Positions 35,386 to 42,323 of a stretch of 64,000 nucleotides of DNA are shown piece by piece (the stretch's first letter is position 1; the number at the start of each line of letters is the position of its first letter). The notes under the pieces are model-generated. The model was not told the DNA's origin. It saw nothing but the letters and a program-made list of their open reading frames with translations, and did not search any database. Source of the stretch: Brumimicrobium mesophilum (GTDB lineage Bacteria > Bacteroidota > Bacteroidia > Flavobacteriales_D > Crocinitomicaceae); the NCBI RefSeq assembly GCF_003025005.1, contig NZ_PVSS01000015.1, positions 1 through 64,000 on the forward strand, written 5' to 3'. Position numbers and translations under genes: made by a program.

Positions 35386-35817
35386 ATGATAAAAACAATA
35401 GACGACATCACAACTCTAGACATGAATGAGAGCCAAGTTCATGATTTAGCAATTGCAATGGCTACAGGAGACAAAGAACGAATAAAAGAGCTATTCAGCC
35501 AAGTCGATAAACGTAAATCAATTTACATAGCCGGAAAGATCACAGGCATGGAGGAAAAGGCGTTTGAACTATTTGGAATGGCTGAAAAGGCATTGGTTGA
35601 GTTCGGACACCGAGTAATTAATCCAATGAAATTACCACACGATCATGACAAGACATGGAGCTCTTACATGCGTGAATGTATTCAATATTTAGTAACTGCA
35701 GATAGCATCTTTCTATTACCAAACTGGAAAGAAAGCCCAGGAGCAAAAGTTGAGTTTCAAATTGCAACGGCTTTAGAAATGAATGTTTATTTCAAAGTTC
35801 AAGAATTAATAAATTAA
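35386..35817 (+). CDS. DUF4406 protein (nucleoside deoxyribosyltransferase-like)
   Basis: A 143-aa protein. Residues about 45-140 match DUF4406: KSIYIAGKITGMEEKAFELFGMAEKAL, VINPMKLP and DSIFLLPNWKESPGAKVEFQIATALEMNVYF. The family has the fold of nucleoside 2-deoxyribosyltransferases and is very common in phages, where it may act on nucleotides. The Glu of GAKVEF is the candidate nucleophile. The N-terminal 40 residues are extra and helical. Confidence 0.82.
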   Translation: MIKTIDDITTLDMNESQVHDLAIAMATGDKERIKELFSQVDKRKSIYIAGKITGMEEKAFELFGMAEKALVEFGHRVINPMKLPHDHDKTWSSYMRECIQYLVTADSIFLLPNWKESPGAKVEFQIATALEMNVYFKVQELIN

Positions 35818-35829
35818 AATCTATAATTA

Positions 35830-36231
35830 ATGAAAACAATTACAATAACAATATTCCTACTTCTATCCTTAGTAGGTACAGCGCAACACTTATATTTCTC
35901 AGATGTCCATCTTTTCGACGTTGACAAGGAAGGGCATGTATTATCACATTCATTTCCTTACACCAATATTGAATTGAAAGTTGAGGACAGTCTTATTCAT
36001 TACACCGAAATCAATTCATGTGGTACCATCGTGGATGAACGCACTTACACTGTAATCAAGCGTGAGTATGAGAATAAGTTCAATTACTACACCGCTGAGC
36101 TTGATGGTGTAACTTATGAAATAGGTTTGCCAACTAAAAATAAATGGATGATTTCAATAGAGGAAATTGGAAATCCTAGAGTAAGATTAATAAGTGCGAG
36201 AAATAAATACCTTGTTAAAGGTGAAAACTAA
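35830..36231 (+). CDS. secreted phage protein, 133 aa, unknown
   Basis: A signal peptide (MKTITITIFLLLSLVGTAQ) and a mature beta-rich domain of about 114 aa ending RNKYLVKGEN. The same architecture, with a similar ending (RNELYYIKG), is seen in the phage gene at 57377-57787, so the two may be distant paralogues. Export from a lysogen would affect the envelope; the function is unknown. Confidence 0.55.
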   Translation: MKTITITIFLLLSLVGTAQHLYFSDVHLFDVDKEGHVLSHSFPYTNIELKVEDSLIHYTEINSCGTIVDERTYTVIKREYENKFNYYTAELDGVTYEIGLPTKNKWMISIEEIGNPRVRLISARNKYLVKGEN

Positions 36232-36243
36232 AAACCAATAAAA

Positions 36244-36660
36244 ATGAAAAATCAAAAGATAATTATCGACCTATGGAAAGCTGCAGTAATTGCAGTGTTA
36301 ACGACAGTAGCGTACATGTTCTACGAAGAAACAATAGTTTCAGTTGTAATTTGGATAGTAATAGGAATATTCGCGATATACTTCTTCATAGTCCACGTGA
36401 TTGATGTTCCAGACTGGGATAGTCGTGATATCCCCGAATATCGAAAAGACCTCAGAGAATTCGAAGCGAATCAATGTAAAGAAGACAAGTGCCTCCTTAC
36501 TGATGAGACGCACCTAACTGAAGAAGAATTCTGTGAATTACACTCTCAATTTTATGGTGAAAAAATAGATAAAATCGGCCAATTGAAATGGTGTTGTTTT
36601 ACAGGGCTTCAATTGAGGGAATACGTTGATCATGCGATTAAGAATAAAAAGCCTAAATAA
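36244..36660 (+). CDS. membrane protein, 138 aa, Cys-rich tail
   Basis: Two adjacent membrane helices (about 12-30 and 33-55, AAVIAVLTTVAYMFYEE and VVIWIVIGIFAIYFFIVHV) followed by a soluble acidic domain with several Cys (NQCKEDKCLL, EFCELH, KWCCFTG) that could bind metal. It has no family I recognise. It is the last gene before the cargo-like segment. Confidence 0.55.
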   Translation: MKNQKIIIDLWKAAVIAVLTTVAYMFYEETIVSVVIWIVIGIFAIYFFIVHVIDVPDWDSRDIPEYRKDLREFEANQCKEDKCLLTDETHLTEEEFCELHSQFYGEKIDKIGQLKWCCFTGLQLREYVDHAIKNKKPK

Positions 36661-36666
36661 CGGGAT

Positions 36667-36711
36667 GCAGCTAAAAAATAGCGATAGCGACCGTAGGTAT
36701 TTTTTAGGTGC
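36667..36711. repeat. imperfect inverted repeat at the left edge of the cargo segment
   Basis: GCAGCTAAAAAATA (36667-36680) and TATTTTTTAGGTGC (36698-36711) pair with a single mismatch around a 17-nt centre. GTGCTGTTAGCAC, itself a short palindrome, overlaps the right arm (36709-36720). It lies between two genes of different base composition and may be a recombination remnant. Confidence 0.5.
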
Positions 36712-36744
36712 TGTTAGCACTAGTACGAATTTAAAATCAGAAAT

Positions 36745-37533
36745 ATGAATTTACACGATTACGACATAATCATTATCAATTCCAGCGGTGGCAAGGATTC
36801 TCTTTGTGCGCTTTGGGAAGTGTGCCGATTGGCTGATGTTCAGGATTTCCCTTTTGAAAAAATGGCTGTCTCGCATCAGGATTTAGGTGATATGGAATGG
36901 GCTAGAACAAAAGAACTGGTTAATAGGCAAGCTGATTTATTTGGGCTAAAAACCTACTACTCAAAGCGAAGGGATAAGAACGGATATGAAGAAACGCTTT
37001 TGGAGTATGTTGAGAGGCGGGGAAAGTGGCCGAGTAACAAACAGCGCTACTGCACCAGTGATTTCAAACGTGGCCCAGGTGGAAGGGTGGTAACTGCTCT
37101 GACAAAACAACTGGGAGAATGCAAAGTGCTGTATGTGTTCGGATTCCGAAAAGATGAAAGCTCTTCCAGAGCGAAAAAAGAAATACTGAAATTGAATAAG
37201 CCACTAACCACAAAAAAGCGGACGGTTCACGATTGGTTACCGATACACGACTGGGACAAAGAAATGGTGTGGTCAACTATCAACATACATAACTTACCGT
37301 ATCATCCAGCTTATGATTTAGGAATGCCACGACTTTCGTGTTGCTTCTGTATATTCAGCCCATTCGATGCACTGGTAGTGGCTGGCAAAGCAAATCCTAA
37401 ATTACTTGATAGATACATTAAAGTAGAAAAGAAAATCGGTCACACTTTCAGAGATGGCTTTGCAATTGAATCTGTGCGGGAGGCAATTGATAATAATTAT
37501 GAACCGAAAATCATCAATGACTGGGTTATGTAG
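36745..37533 (+). CDS. PAPS reductase-family PP-loop protein
   Basis: A 262-aa protein with the PP-loop SSGGKDS (about residues 13-19), as in PAPS reductases, DndC-like and related ATP-pyrophosphatase enzymes. Cys residues in RYCTSDFKRGPGG and LSCCFCIF could hold an iron-sulfur cluster. Genes of this type occur in phages and mobile islands, often linked to nucleic-acid modification or defence, but the reaction of this one is unknown. Its codons are noticeably richer in G and C than its neighbours, and inverted repeats flank the segment, so it looks recently acquired. Confidence 0.8.
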   Translation: MNLHDYDIIIINSSGGKDSLCALWEVCRLADVQDFPFEKMAVSHQDLGDMEWARTKELVNRQADLFGLKTYYSKRRDKNGYEETLLEYVERRGKWPSNKQRYCTSDFKRGPGGRVVTALTKQLGECKVLYVFGFRKDESSSRAKKEILKLNKPLTTKKRTVHDWLPIHDWDKEMVWSTINIHNLPYHPAYDLGMPRLSCCFCIFSPFDALVVAGKANPKLLDRYIKVEKKIGHTFRDGFAIESVREAIDNNYEPKIINDWVM

Positions 37534-37598
37534 CATTGGTGCTAACGAGGGCAAGCATGGTTTGTTTTAAAGTTGATTAACAGATAAATTAAATAGAT

Positions 37599-37976
37599 AT
37601 GGGAAATATAAAAAGTAAAGATTTAAGAATTGGAAACCTATTGACCTCTAAAAGTTGGGGAGGATATCATCCTGTAAGTGGAATAGAAGTATTTAGGAGT
37701 CACTTTGAAGTGAAAATAGGCGGGTATATTCATAAAATATCGGATGACGCTCAGGTAGATTTAGATACGATACCTTTAGATAAAAGTGACTTAATTAAAT
37801 TTGGATTCGTGAAAGAGGAATGTTTCTATTATAAAAATGGGGTTGCTATAGAAGACGATTTTACATTAGAAGGCTTTGGCGATGTAGAATTGAAATACGT
37901 TCATCAACTCCAAAATCTTTACTTTGCCCTTACAGGGGAAGAGTTAGTTATGAAAGATGAACTAACTTTAAAATAA
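37599..37976 (+). CDS. conserved Bacteroidota mobile-element protein, 125 aa
   Basis: The pattern SKDLRIGNLL ... IPLDKSDLIKFGF ... YKNGVAIEDD ... ELKYVHQLQNLYFALTGEEL is one seen again and again in Bacteroidota phages and cassettes. No function is known. It is the second gene of the cargo-like segment; its stop codon is the first base of a 22-bp repeat shared with the phage morphogenesis gene. Confidence 0.65.
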   Translation: MGNIKSKDLRIGNLLTSKSWGGYHPVSGIEVFRSHFEVKIGGYIHKISDDAQVDLDTIPLDKSDLIKFGFVKEECFYYKNGVAIEDDFTLEGFGDVELKYVHQLQNLYFALTGEELVMKDELTLK

Positions 37977-37995
37977 ACTACCTCTATCGTTGTGC
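37974..37995. repeat. 22-bp direct repeat, copy 1
   Basis: It begins TAAACTACCTCT and ends CGTTGTGC. It is identical to 41979-42000, which lies inside the gpG-like morphogenesis gene (there encoding HNDRGSL on the minus strand). Here it is non-coding and starts on the stop codon of the 125-aa gene. Confidence 0.8.
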
Positions 37996-38028
37996 TCTTT
38001 GCTTTTTGGCATTGAGAGACAACATAAG

Positions 38029-38056
38029 GCTAGGCGCTTTTTTAATGGCGCTTAGC
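38029..38056. repeat. hairpin at the right edge of the cargo segment
   Basis: GCTAGGCGC and GCGCTTAGC pair (one G-U) around TTTTTTAATG, followed by ACCTGTTATC. With the repeat at 36667-36711 it brackets the PAPS-reductase-like gene and its neighbour. Confidence 0.5.
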
Positions 38057-38127
38057 ACCTGTTATCAAACCTTAATAGCTGAACTACTTAAAAAGTTTTA
38101 TAATTTAGTAACCAAAACATCAACAAA

Positions 38128-38808
38128 ATGAAAAAGTTAATTTTTACCCTAGCAACATCCGCATTCCTTTTTTCTTGCGGACCAACAGAATCACTTGAAG
38201 ATTTAAAAGATGAAAAAATCAAGGTGATTAAAGAAGATACTTACTTGAGTGATTCAATACAAATGAGTTATCTAGACAGAATTACGGAATGCAAAACTAA
38301 AGAGTGTATTGAAACAACAGCAGATGAGCATGCTGATAAATCGACAAAAGCCTTTGCATTGGCAATGATTGAAGAGGAAAATAAAAAGAGCTCTTGGGAA
38401 TACAACTCAACTATTGATGAAATGACAAGTGATAGTTCGTTCTTTGCTAAAATTGCATCAGATAATTTTGCAAACTTGGAATTTCCCTACGGAGGACTGA
38501 ATTATGCTTCTCTAATGATAAGAAATGTAAACGGAGAAAACAGTATTGTGTTTGCGATTGATAAAGGTCAGTTTAGCACAGATTACAACGTAAGTACTTG
38601 GATGGTTAGGTTTGATGATAGAGAGCCGTTAAAATACAGTATTCAAGAGAGTGCTTCAGGGAATTCAACAGTTAGATTTCTTACTCCAGTAAAGTCGTTT
38701 ATTGAGAATGTAAAGAATTCAGACAGTATGAAAATTCAAGTAAGCTTTTTCCAAGAAGGAAACTTTACCTATAAATTCAAAACATTAGACTTAAAATGGG
38801 AACATTAG
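38128..38808 (+). CDS. phage-borne lipoprotein with conserved C-terminal domain
   Basis: A 226-aa lipoprotein, lipobox FLFSC (Cys about residue 17). The C-terminal domain (about 92-226) reads SSWEYNSTIDEMTSDSSFFA ... LEFPYGGLNYASLMIRN ... VFAIDKGQF ... VRFDDREP ... IQVSFFQEGNFTYKFKTLDLKW, a domain I know from lipoproteins and phage proteins of many bacteria with no defined function. A lipoprotein made by a lysogen could alter superinfection or surface traits; this is inference. It overlaps the next gene by 13 bp. Confidence 0.65.
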   Translation: MKKLIFTLATSAFLFSCGPTESLEDLKDEKIKVIKEDTYLSDSIQMSYLDRITECKTKECIETTADEHADKSTKAFALAMIEEENKKSSWEYNSTIDEMTSDSSFFAKIASDNFANLEFPYGGLNYASLMIRNVNGENSIVFAIDKGQFSTDYNVSTWMVRFDDREPLKYSIQESASGNSTVRFLTPVKSFIENVKNSDSMKIQVSFFQEGNFTYKFKTLDLKWEH

Positions 38809-39242
38809 AAAACGATAACTGGAAAAACATCAGCGTTAAAATCGAAGGACGAGAAGCCTTTGATATTGAAAGCTTCGAATATCCAATTAAAACAGAAAGC
38901 TATTTCAACTTACAGGAAAGTGTAACTAGAATCACTCAATTAACGATAGAAGACCAAGAGCGATTAATTAATCTTAAAACTAATGGATACAATATCTCAG
39001 AAAAACGATGGCTTATGATAAAAGCTTTTCAAGAAGGTCTGCATAAGGATCGTGAATTAGAAAGCTATTATGAAATGAAAAAAGAAATTTTGAGGACAAT
39101 GGATCCAATGCAAGTAGTGATTAATAAAAACGGAGGAGTAGAGGTTCAAGCAATCCCTGACTGTTGCTATGCACAGCTTCAAAATCTAAATTACCATATA
39201 AACAGAAGGATGTTGGAACTATTGGATATTTATAATCTTTAG
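38796..39242 (+). CDS. phage protein, 148 aa, unknown
   Basis: A soluble, mostly helical protein (MGTLENDNWKNISVKIEGREAFDIESFEY... EILRTMDPMQVVINKNGGVEVQAIPDCCYAQLQNLNYHINRRMLELLDIYNL). No family is recognised. It overlaps the lipoprotein gene and ends 80 bp before a terminator, so it closes that operon. Confidence 0.55.
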   Translation: MGTLENDNWKNISVKIEGREAFDIESFEYPIKTESYFNLQESVTRITQLTIEDQERLINLKTNGYNISEKRWLMIKAFQEGLHKDRELESYYEMKKEILRTMDPMQVVINKNGGVEVQAIPDCCYAQLQNLNYHINRRMLELLDIYNL

Positions 39243-39322
39243 GTCTTATTAATTATCAATACAAATAACCCGTATCTTCGCAATCAACAGTATTGCCATA
39301 TACGAGTTTTAGATTCAATGAA

Positions 39323-39354
39323 AAGCCTTAGCCGTTCGGTTAAGGCTTTTTTTT
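39323..39354 (+). terminator. terminator of the middle operon
   Basis: AAGCCTTAGCC pairs with GGTTAAGGCTT (one G-U) around the tetraloop GTTC and is followed by eight T or more. A strong intrinsic terminator. Confidence 0.85.
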
Positions 39355-39386
39355 ATGCTCAATTATTTATGAGCACATTAACTCCT

Positions 39387-39394
39387 TATATTTG
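39387..39394 (+). promoter_or_regulatory. -7 promoter element of a second middle operon
   Basis: TATATTTG just behind the terminator. Transcription would start near 39401, 20 nt before the ATG at 39421; this supports 39421 rather than an upstream TTG as the start. Confidence 0.5.
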
Positions 39395-39420
39395 CATTGT
39401 ACCATACTTCTCAGCTCCTT

Positions 39421-39654
39421 ATGGCATATAATCCAAAAAACAAACTCAAAGCATTCAGAAGGATATTGCAAATCTATTCAGAGGTTAAGCAGGAGGATAT
39501 TCCTGACACGTTTATTGTTCAAAAAGTATTCCCTAAGCATCACATCTACATCTCTTACCGCACATGGATGACCATCAAAGGCATGAAGCCATCCGAACTT
39601 CAATACGAAGGAGATAAAGATTTCGTAGATCCTAACCAACTTTCACTTTTTTGA
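39421..39654 (+). CDS. phage protein, 77 aa, unknown
   Basis: MAYNPKNKLKAFRRILQIYSEVKQEDIPDTFIVQKVFPKHHIYISYRTWMTIKGMKPSEL...: a small basic protein whose centre (VQKVFPKHHIYISYRTWMTIKGM) could be a helix-turn-helix. It is first behind its own promoter, where a middle or late activator (Mor/C position in Mu) might be expected, but the sequence does not match Mor/C. The function is unknown. Confidence 0.5.
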   Translation: MAYNPKNKLKAFRRILQIYSEVKQEDIPDTFIVQKVFPKHHIYISYRTWMTIKGMKPSELQYEGDKDFVDPNQLSLF

Positions 39655-39700
39655 ATTGTCCAAGAATGACCAAAAAAAACCAGTAAATAATGCGAGGTTT

Positions 39701-39725
39701 TGCGAGATTTAAAGATAATCTCGCA
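39701..39725. repeat. 9-bp-arm palindrome
   Basis: TGCGAGATT and AATCTCGCA pair around TAAAGAT, between two small genes. No T run follows. An imperfect 25-nt direct repeat (starting 39653 and 39750) flanks it. Confidence 0.45.
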
Positions 39726-39773
39726 ATATTCTAAGACTAGAAGCCTTTCGAATTCTCCAAAAATGACCAAAAA

Positions 39774-39914
39774 ATGAGCAAAAAAGACACAAAACAAACA
39801 ATCAAAGATCTTAAGAAAAAGCAAAAGCACCACGAAAAGCGAGCAGAGCACTTTGAGAAAAAGGCTAAAGAACTTGAGCAAGAAGAGAAAAGGATTGGTT
39901 TTAAATTTTACTAA
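39774..39914 (+). CDS. 46-aa Lys/Glu-rich helix protein
   Basis: ATG at 39774, TAA ends at 39914: MSKKDTKQTIKDLKKKQKHH followed by EKRAEHFEKKAKELEQEEKRIG and a short hydrophobic end. A single charged helix or coiled coil; no function is known. The base pattern could also come from low-complexity A-rich DNA, so confidence is moderate. Confidence 0.4.
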   Translation: MSKKDTKQTIKDLKKKQKHHEKRAEHFEKKAKELEQEEKRIGFKFY

Positions 39915-39920
39915 AGTAAT

Positions 39921-40112
39921 ATGAAAACATTCGAAGTACAAAAAAAGGAACAAGACATCATACACTCACGTGCAATGTTGATTATAGATGATCTTAAATC
40001 GAAATATCCAAAAGCCAAAGAATACGTAGTCACTAACGAGTATAAGGTCGTTGGACTAGACGATGTTTGGAATGTTAGAATGTATGTGGATGGTGAAGAA
40101 GTTAACCATTAA
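39921..40112 (+). CDS. phage protein, 63 aa, unknown
   Basis: MKTFEVQKKEQDIIHSRAMLIIDDLKSKYPKAKEYVVTNEYKVVGLDDVWNVRMYVDGEEVNH: a plausible small alpha/beta protein, 6 bp behind the 46-aa gene. It has no recognisable family. Confidence 0.5.
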   Translation: MKTFEVQKKEQDIIHSRAMLIIDDLKSKYPKAKEYVVTNEYKVVGLDDVWNVRMYVDGEEVNH

Positions 40113-40147
40113 TAATTAACCATTAAACATTAAACATTATTTTACCC

Positions 40148-40155
40148 TATATTTG
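40148..40155 (+). promoter_or_regulatory. -7 promoter element directly before a start codon
   Basis: TATATTTG ends 5 nt before the ATG at 40160, preceded by short ATTAAAC tandem repeats (40119-40137). A transcript from it would be leaderless or nearly so. Confidence 0.4.
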
Positions 40156-40159
40156 AATT

Positions 40160-40429
40160 ATGAAAAACACAAAAGCAAAGGAAGGCTGGTTAAATCGGCA
40201 TGTTGATGGATTACCAACCGGCAAGTGTAAACTAATAATCGACCTCGAGCCTTTCGTGGGGCCAGATGAAAACGCAAACTTTCTATGTTATTGGCATCCT
40301 GTGGCGGACAAAGAAATCCATACTAAAGGATATCTAGGCACAGCAACAGTTGGAGAAAACCGAAACGGCATTGGATTTCACGCTTGGGAACAAAATAATA
40401 GTGAATTCGTTTATTATAAAATCGTTTAA
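40160..40429 (+). CDS. phage protein, 89 aa, unknown
   Basis: MKNTKAKEGWLNRHVDGLPTGKCKLIIDLEPFVGPDENANFLCYWHPVADKEIHTKGYLGTATVG...: a small beta-rich protein with no family I recognise. It ends 1 bp before the next start. Confidence 0.5.
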   Translation: MKNTKAKEGWLNRHVDGLPTGKCKLIIDLEPFVGPDENANFLCYWHPVADKEIHTKGYLGTATVGENRNGIGFHAWEQNNSEFVYYKIV

Positions 40430-40430
40430 T

Positions 40431-40697
40431 ATGAAAACAAAACTAATCCTTACAATAGAAATCGAAGAGGAATTCTTAGATACTCAATCTCTTTACAGTA
40501 AACTTATGGCGTCCGACGGAGTTTTACCAATAAATGAGGTTTTTAGTCCGGGAGCGAAAGTTATTGCAACTCGAGTAAGTAACTTAGTTTCTCCTAGAAC
40601 AAATTTTGCTAATGCAATAGGAGAATTACATGGGCCAACTACGGCGTTAGAATTAGAGTGCATTATGAGTGGTAGGTCAGAACACAAAGAAGATTAA
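40431..40697 (+). CDS. phage protein, 88 aa, unknown
   Basis: It starts MKTKLILTIEIEEEFLDTQSLYSKLMASDG and continues with ANAIGELHGPTTALELECIMSGR. One beta-alpha unit can be guessed at the N-terminus. The ATG at 40431 directly follows the stop of the 89-aa gene and is preferred to an upstream in-frame start. Confidence 0.5.
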   Translation: MKTKLILTIEIEEEFLDTQSLYSKLMASDGVLPINEVFSPGAKVIATRVSNLVSPRTNFANAIGELHGPTTALELECIMSGRSEHKED

Positions 40698-40842
40698 CAA
40701 CTACAATCGCTCCGCATTCACTTAATATTTGTGAAATAATAGCGTTATAGTTGCGTAGATGCAATTAAAGTATTATAATTGCACTGTTATTACTCAGCAA
40801 CGAAAAAAGAAATTATTTGTCTTGGGTTGCAAAAAAAGATTA

Positions 40843-40878
40843 AAGGTCCGGTTTTCCTAGAACTGGGCCTTTTTTTTG
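40843..40878 (+). terminator. terminator of the 39421-40697 operon
   Basis: AAGGTCCGGTT pairs with AACTGGGCCTT (two G-U pairs) around a 7-nt loop, then eight T. The spacer 40698-40842 holds two similar TATAGTTGC/TATAATTGC stretches but no gene I can support. Confidence 0.8.
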
Positions 40879-40965
40879 TCCGAAAATCGGAATAGGCGTA
40901 ACACGGGTGTAAGACCTAGGAAGTCTTTTTGGCCGATATTAAATACCTGCTAATACTTTTTTCGC

Positions 40966-41085
40966 ATGAGTAATAACAAACAAAAAAAGGAAGAGGGTAA
41001 ACTCGTATTCACTATGTACATCACAGTGAAGGGAAAGCGAATTTACCGTAAGAATGGGAAACCATTCTGCTTCCGAGTAAAGTAA
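40966..41085 (+). CDS. 39-aa basic microprotein
   Basis: ATG 40966 to TAA 41085 encodes MSNNKQKKEEGKLVFTMYIT followed by VKGKRIYRKNGKPFCFRVK. The pattern KGKRIYRKNGKPF is one I associate with short conserved ORFs in Bacteroidota phages. It has a terminator before it and another 14 bp after it, so it is an independent transcription unit. The function is unknown. Confidence 0.55.
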   Translation: MSNNKQKKEEGKLVFTMYITVKGKRIYRKNGKPFCFRVK

Positions 41086-41098
41086 ACTATTAGGTTTG

Positions 41099-41132
41099 AA
41101 CTAGGGTGATTAGGATAAGCCCTAGTTTTTTT
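41099..41132 (+). terminator. terminator between rightward and leftward phage genes
   Basis: ACTAGGG pairs with CCCTAGT around a 13-nt loop, followed by seven T on the plus strand. It separates the rightward middle genes from the converging leftward head operon that ends at 41139. Confidence 0.75.
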
Positions 41133-41138
41133 AGTTAT

Positions 41139-41594
41139 TTAAACATTATCCGCCTTCCCCCTATAATAAACCGCATATTCCTGCACCCCATCCTCTCTCG
41201 GCACTCTACGCCATCCCGTTCGAATCAACTTCCCAAACATCACGTCAGGCTCAAAGCCTTGCACCACCTTATGCACTTCGTCAATAAGAGTCCAAATACT
41301 TCTTGCTTGTGTTTTCTGTGTTGTTGGAGCTTGGTAGCTCGTATTGGTTAGTTTCAGGTTGGCAATCCTCAACTCAAGCGAGAACTCACCCATTTGTCTA
41401 TTCTCAGGCGTTGCAGATCTATCCTTTCCAATATTGGTAAAGTTCGCTGCATTCACATCAATTAATATACAAGGCCATTGCACCGGGAAGTTTGGAGAAT
41501 AATAATCCAATTGTCCCCAATTCTCATCAACATACTTTGCAGCAGGTACCTCAGTTGCCAACAAATTTTGCGTTGCTGTAATAACTTCAATCAT
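41139..41594 (-). CDS. phage head-tail or tail terminator-like protein
   Basis: A 151-aa protein, last of the leftward head operon and overlapping gpG by 4 bp. The middle is a beta-rich core (WPCILIDVNAANFTNIGKDRSATPENRQMGEFSLELRIANLKL) and a helix follows (SIWTLIDEVHKVVQGFEP), like tail-terminator/completion proteins (Mu gp37/K position). The family match is not firm; the role is inferred from place and fold pattern. Confidence 0.6.
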   Translation of the reverse strand: MIEVITATQNLLATEVPAAKYVDENWGQLDYYSPNFPVQWPCILIDVNAANFTNIGKDRSATPENRQMGEFSLELRIANLKLTNTSYQAPTTQKTQARSIWTLIDEVHKVVQGFEPDVMFGKLIRTGWRRVPREDGVQEYAVYYRGKADNV

Positions 41595-42115
41595 TTCTTG
41601 AATTCTTTAATTAAATAATCTCTAATTTCTACCTTCGTGTCCAGGAACACTTCCTCAACCGCTTTGCCAACATTTGGGTGATCTCCGATGAACTGCCTTT
41701 GTTCAATCTTTATCTTTTTACCCACCTTCATAAGCGCCATGTTTTTCCATTGTTTCGCCTCAGAACTCATCGCAATATCTCTTTGTGAGCCTTTACCGCT
41801 AACTGCTCCTGAAGTCTTGTAATACATCGCCCAAAAAAAGCTTTTCATTTTCTTGGTTACTGTAATTTCTCCTCCTTCATTGTGAATTGAAGCGTACGGG
41901 AGAGAAGAGGTGTAAATAATATTATAATTTGAAATTGTTGAATCAATACTCTGCCTCAATGCCCCTGATCGCAACATTAAACTACCTCTATCGTTGTGCA
42001 TTTTAGTTGGTTTCCAAGCATCATCAAAGAATGCTTTTCGCTCAAAGTTTCTGTCAAACTCATCGTCGAGCTCGAGCTTTACATCCTTTATGAAGTTTTG
42101 AATGATCTGTTGCAT
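41591..42115 (-). CDS. virion morphogenesis protein (Mu gpG-like)
   Basis: A 174-aa protein of the phage virion morphogenesis family (Mu gpG, P2 gpS). The motif HNDRGSLMLRSGALRQSI (about 41-58) followed by YASIHNEGGEI is the family core. It is needed for tail-head completion in relatives. The 22-bp stretch that encodes HNDRGSL also occurs in non-coding DNA at 37974-37995. It lies between the 67-aa gene and the terminator-like gene. Confidence 0.85.
   Translation of the reverse strand: MQQIIQNFIKDVKLELDDEFDRNFERKAFFDDAWKPTKMHNDRGSLMLRSGALRQSIDSTISNYNIIYTSSLPYASIHNEGGEITVTKKMKSFFWAMYYKTSGAVSGKGSQRDIAMSSEAKQWKNMALMKVGKKIKIEQRQFIGDHPNVGKAVEEVFLDTKVEIRDYLIKEFKK
41979..42000. repeat. 22-bp direct repeat, copy 2 (inside gpG)
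   Basis: Identical to 37974-37995. Here it is coding on the minus strand, so this is the likely source copy. Confidence 0.8.
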
Positions 42116-42116
42116 A

Positions 42117-42320
42117 TTACGATGTTTTAAAAGTTTCAGGATAATCTCGCCTTAAAATCCTAGCGTTAACAATGTGTTGAAGTTGATGAAACGAAGTAAC
42201 CCACTCACCAATTTCGGAAGAATGTGTCCTTTCTAAATTGATGAATAAATTATGAGCCTTTACAAGTGCATCCATAACCTGCTTCTCTTCATCCGTATAT
42301 GGTTCTTTAGATTTATCCAT
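42117..42320 (-). CDS. small phage protein, 67 aa, unknown
   Basis: MDKSKEPYTDEEKQVMDALVKAHNLFINLERTHSSEIGEWVTSFHQLQHIVNARILRRDYPETFKTS: an all-helical protein, probably a two- or three-helix hairpin. Similar short proteins (AhNlFv.LE.tHp.E..eWv..iH.LQ) occur in many Bacteroidota phages near gpF; no function is known. It is 3 bp behind gpF and 1 bp before gpG, so it is co-expressed with head genes. Confidence 0.65.
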   Translation of the reverse strand: MDKSKEPYTDEEKQVMDALVKAHNLFINLERTHSSEIGEWVTSFHQLQHIVNARILRRDYPETFKTS

Positions 42321-42323
42321 AAC

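Noticed and set aside
39653-39774. 25-nt imperfect direct repeat (GAATT-TCCAA-AATGACC) taken as a CRISPR-like unit
   Set aside because: Only two copies with three differences and no regular spacer series; more likely local duplication.
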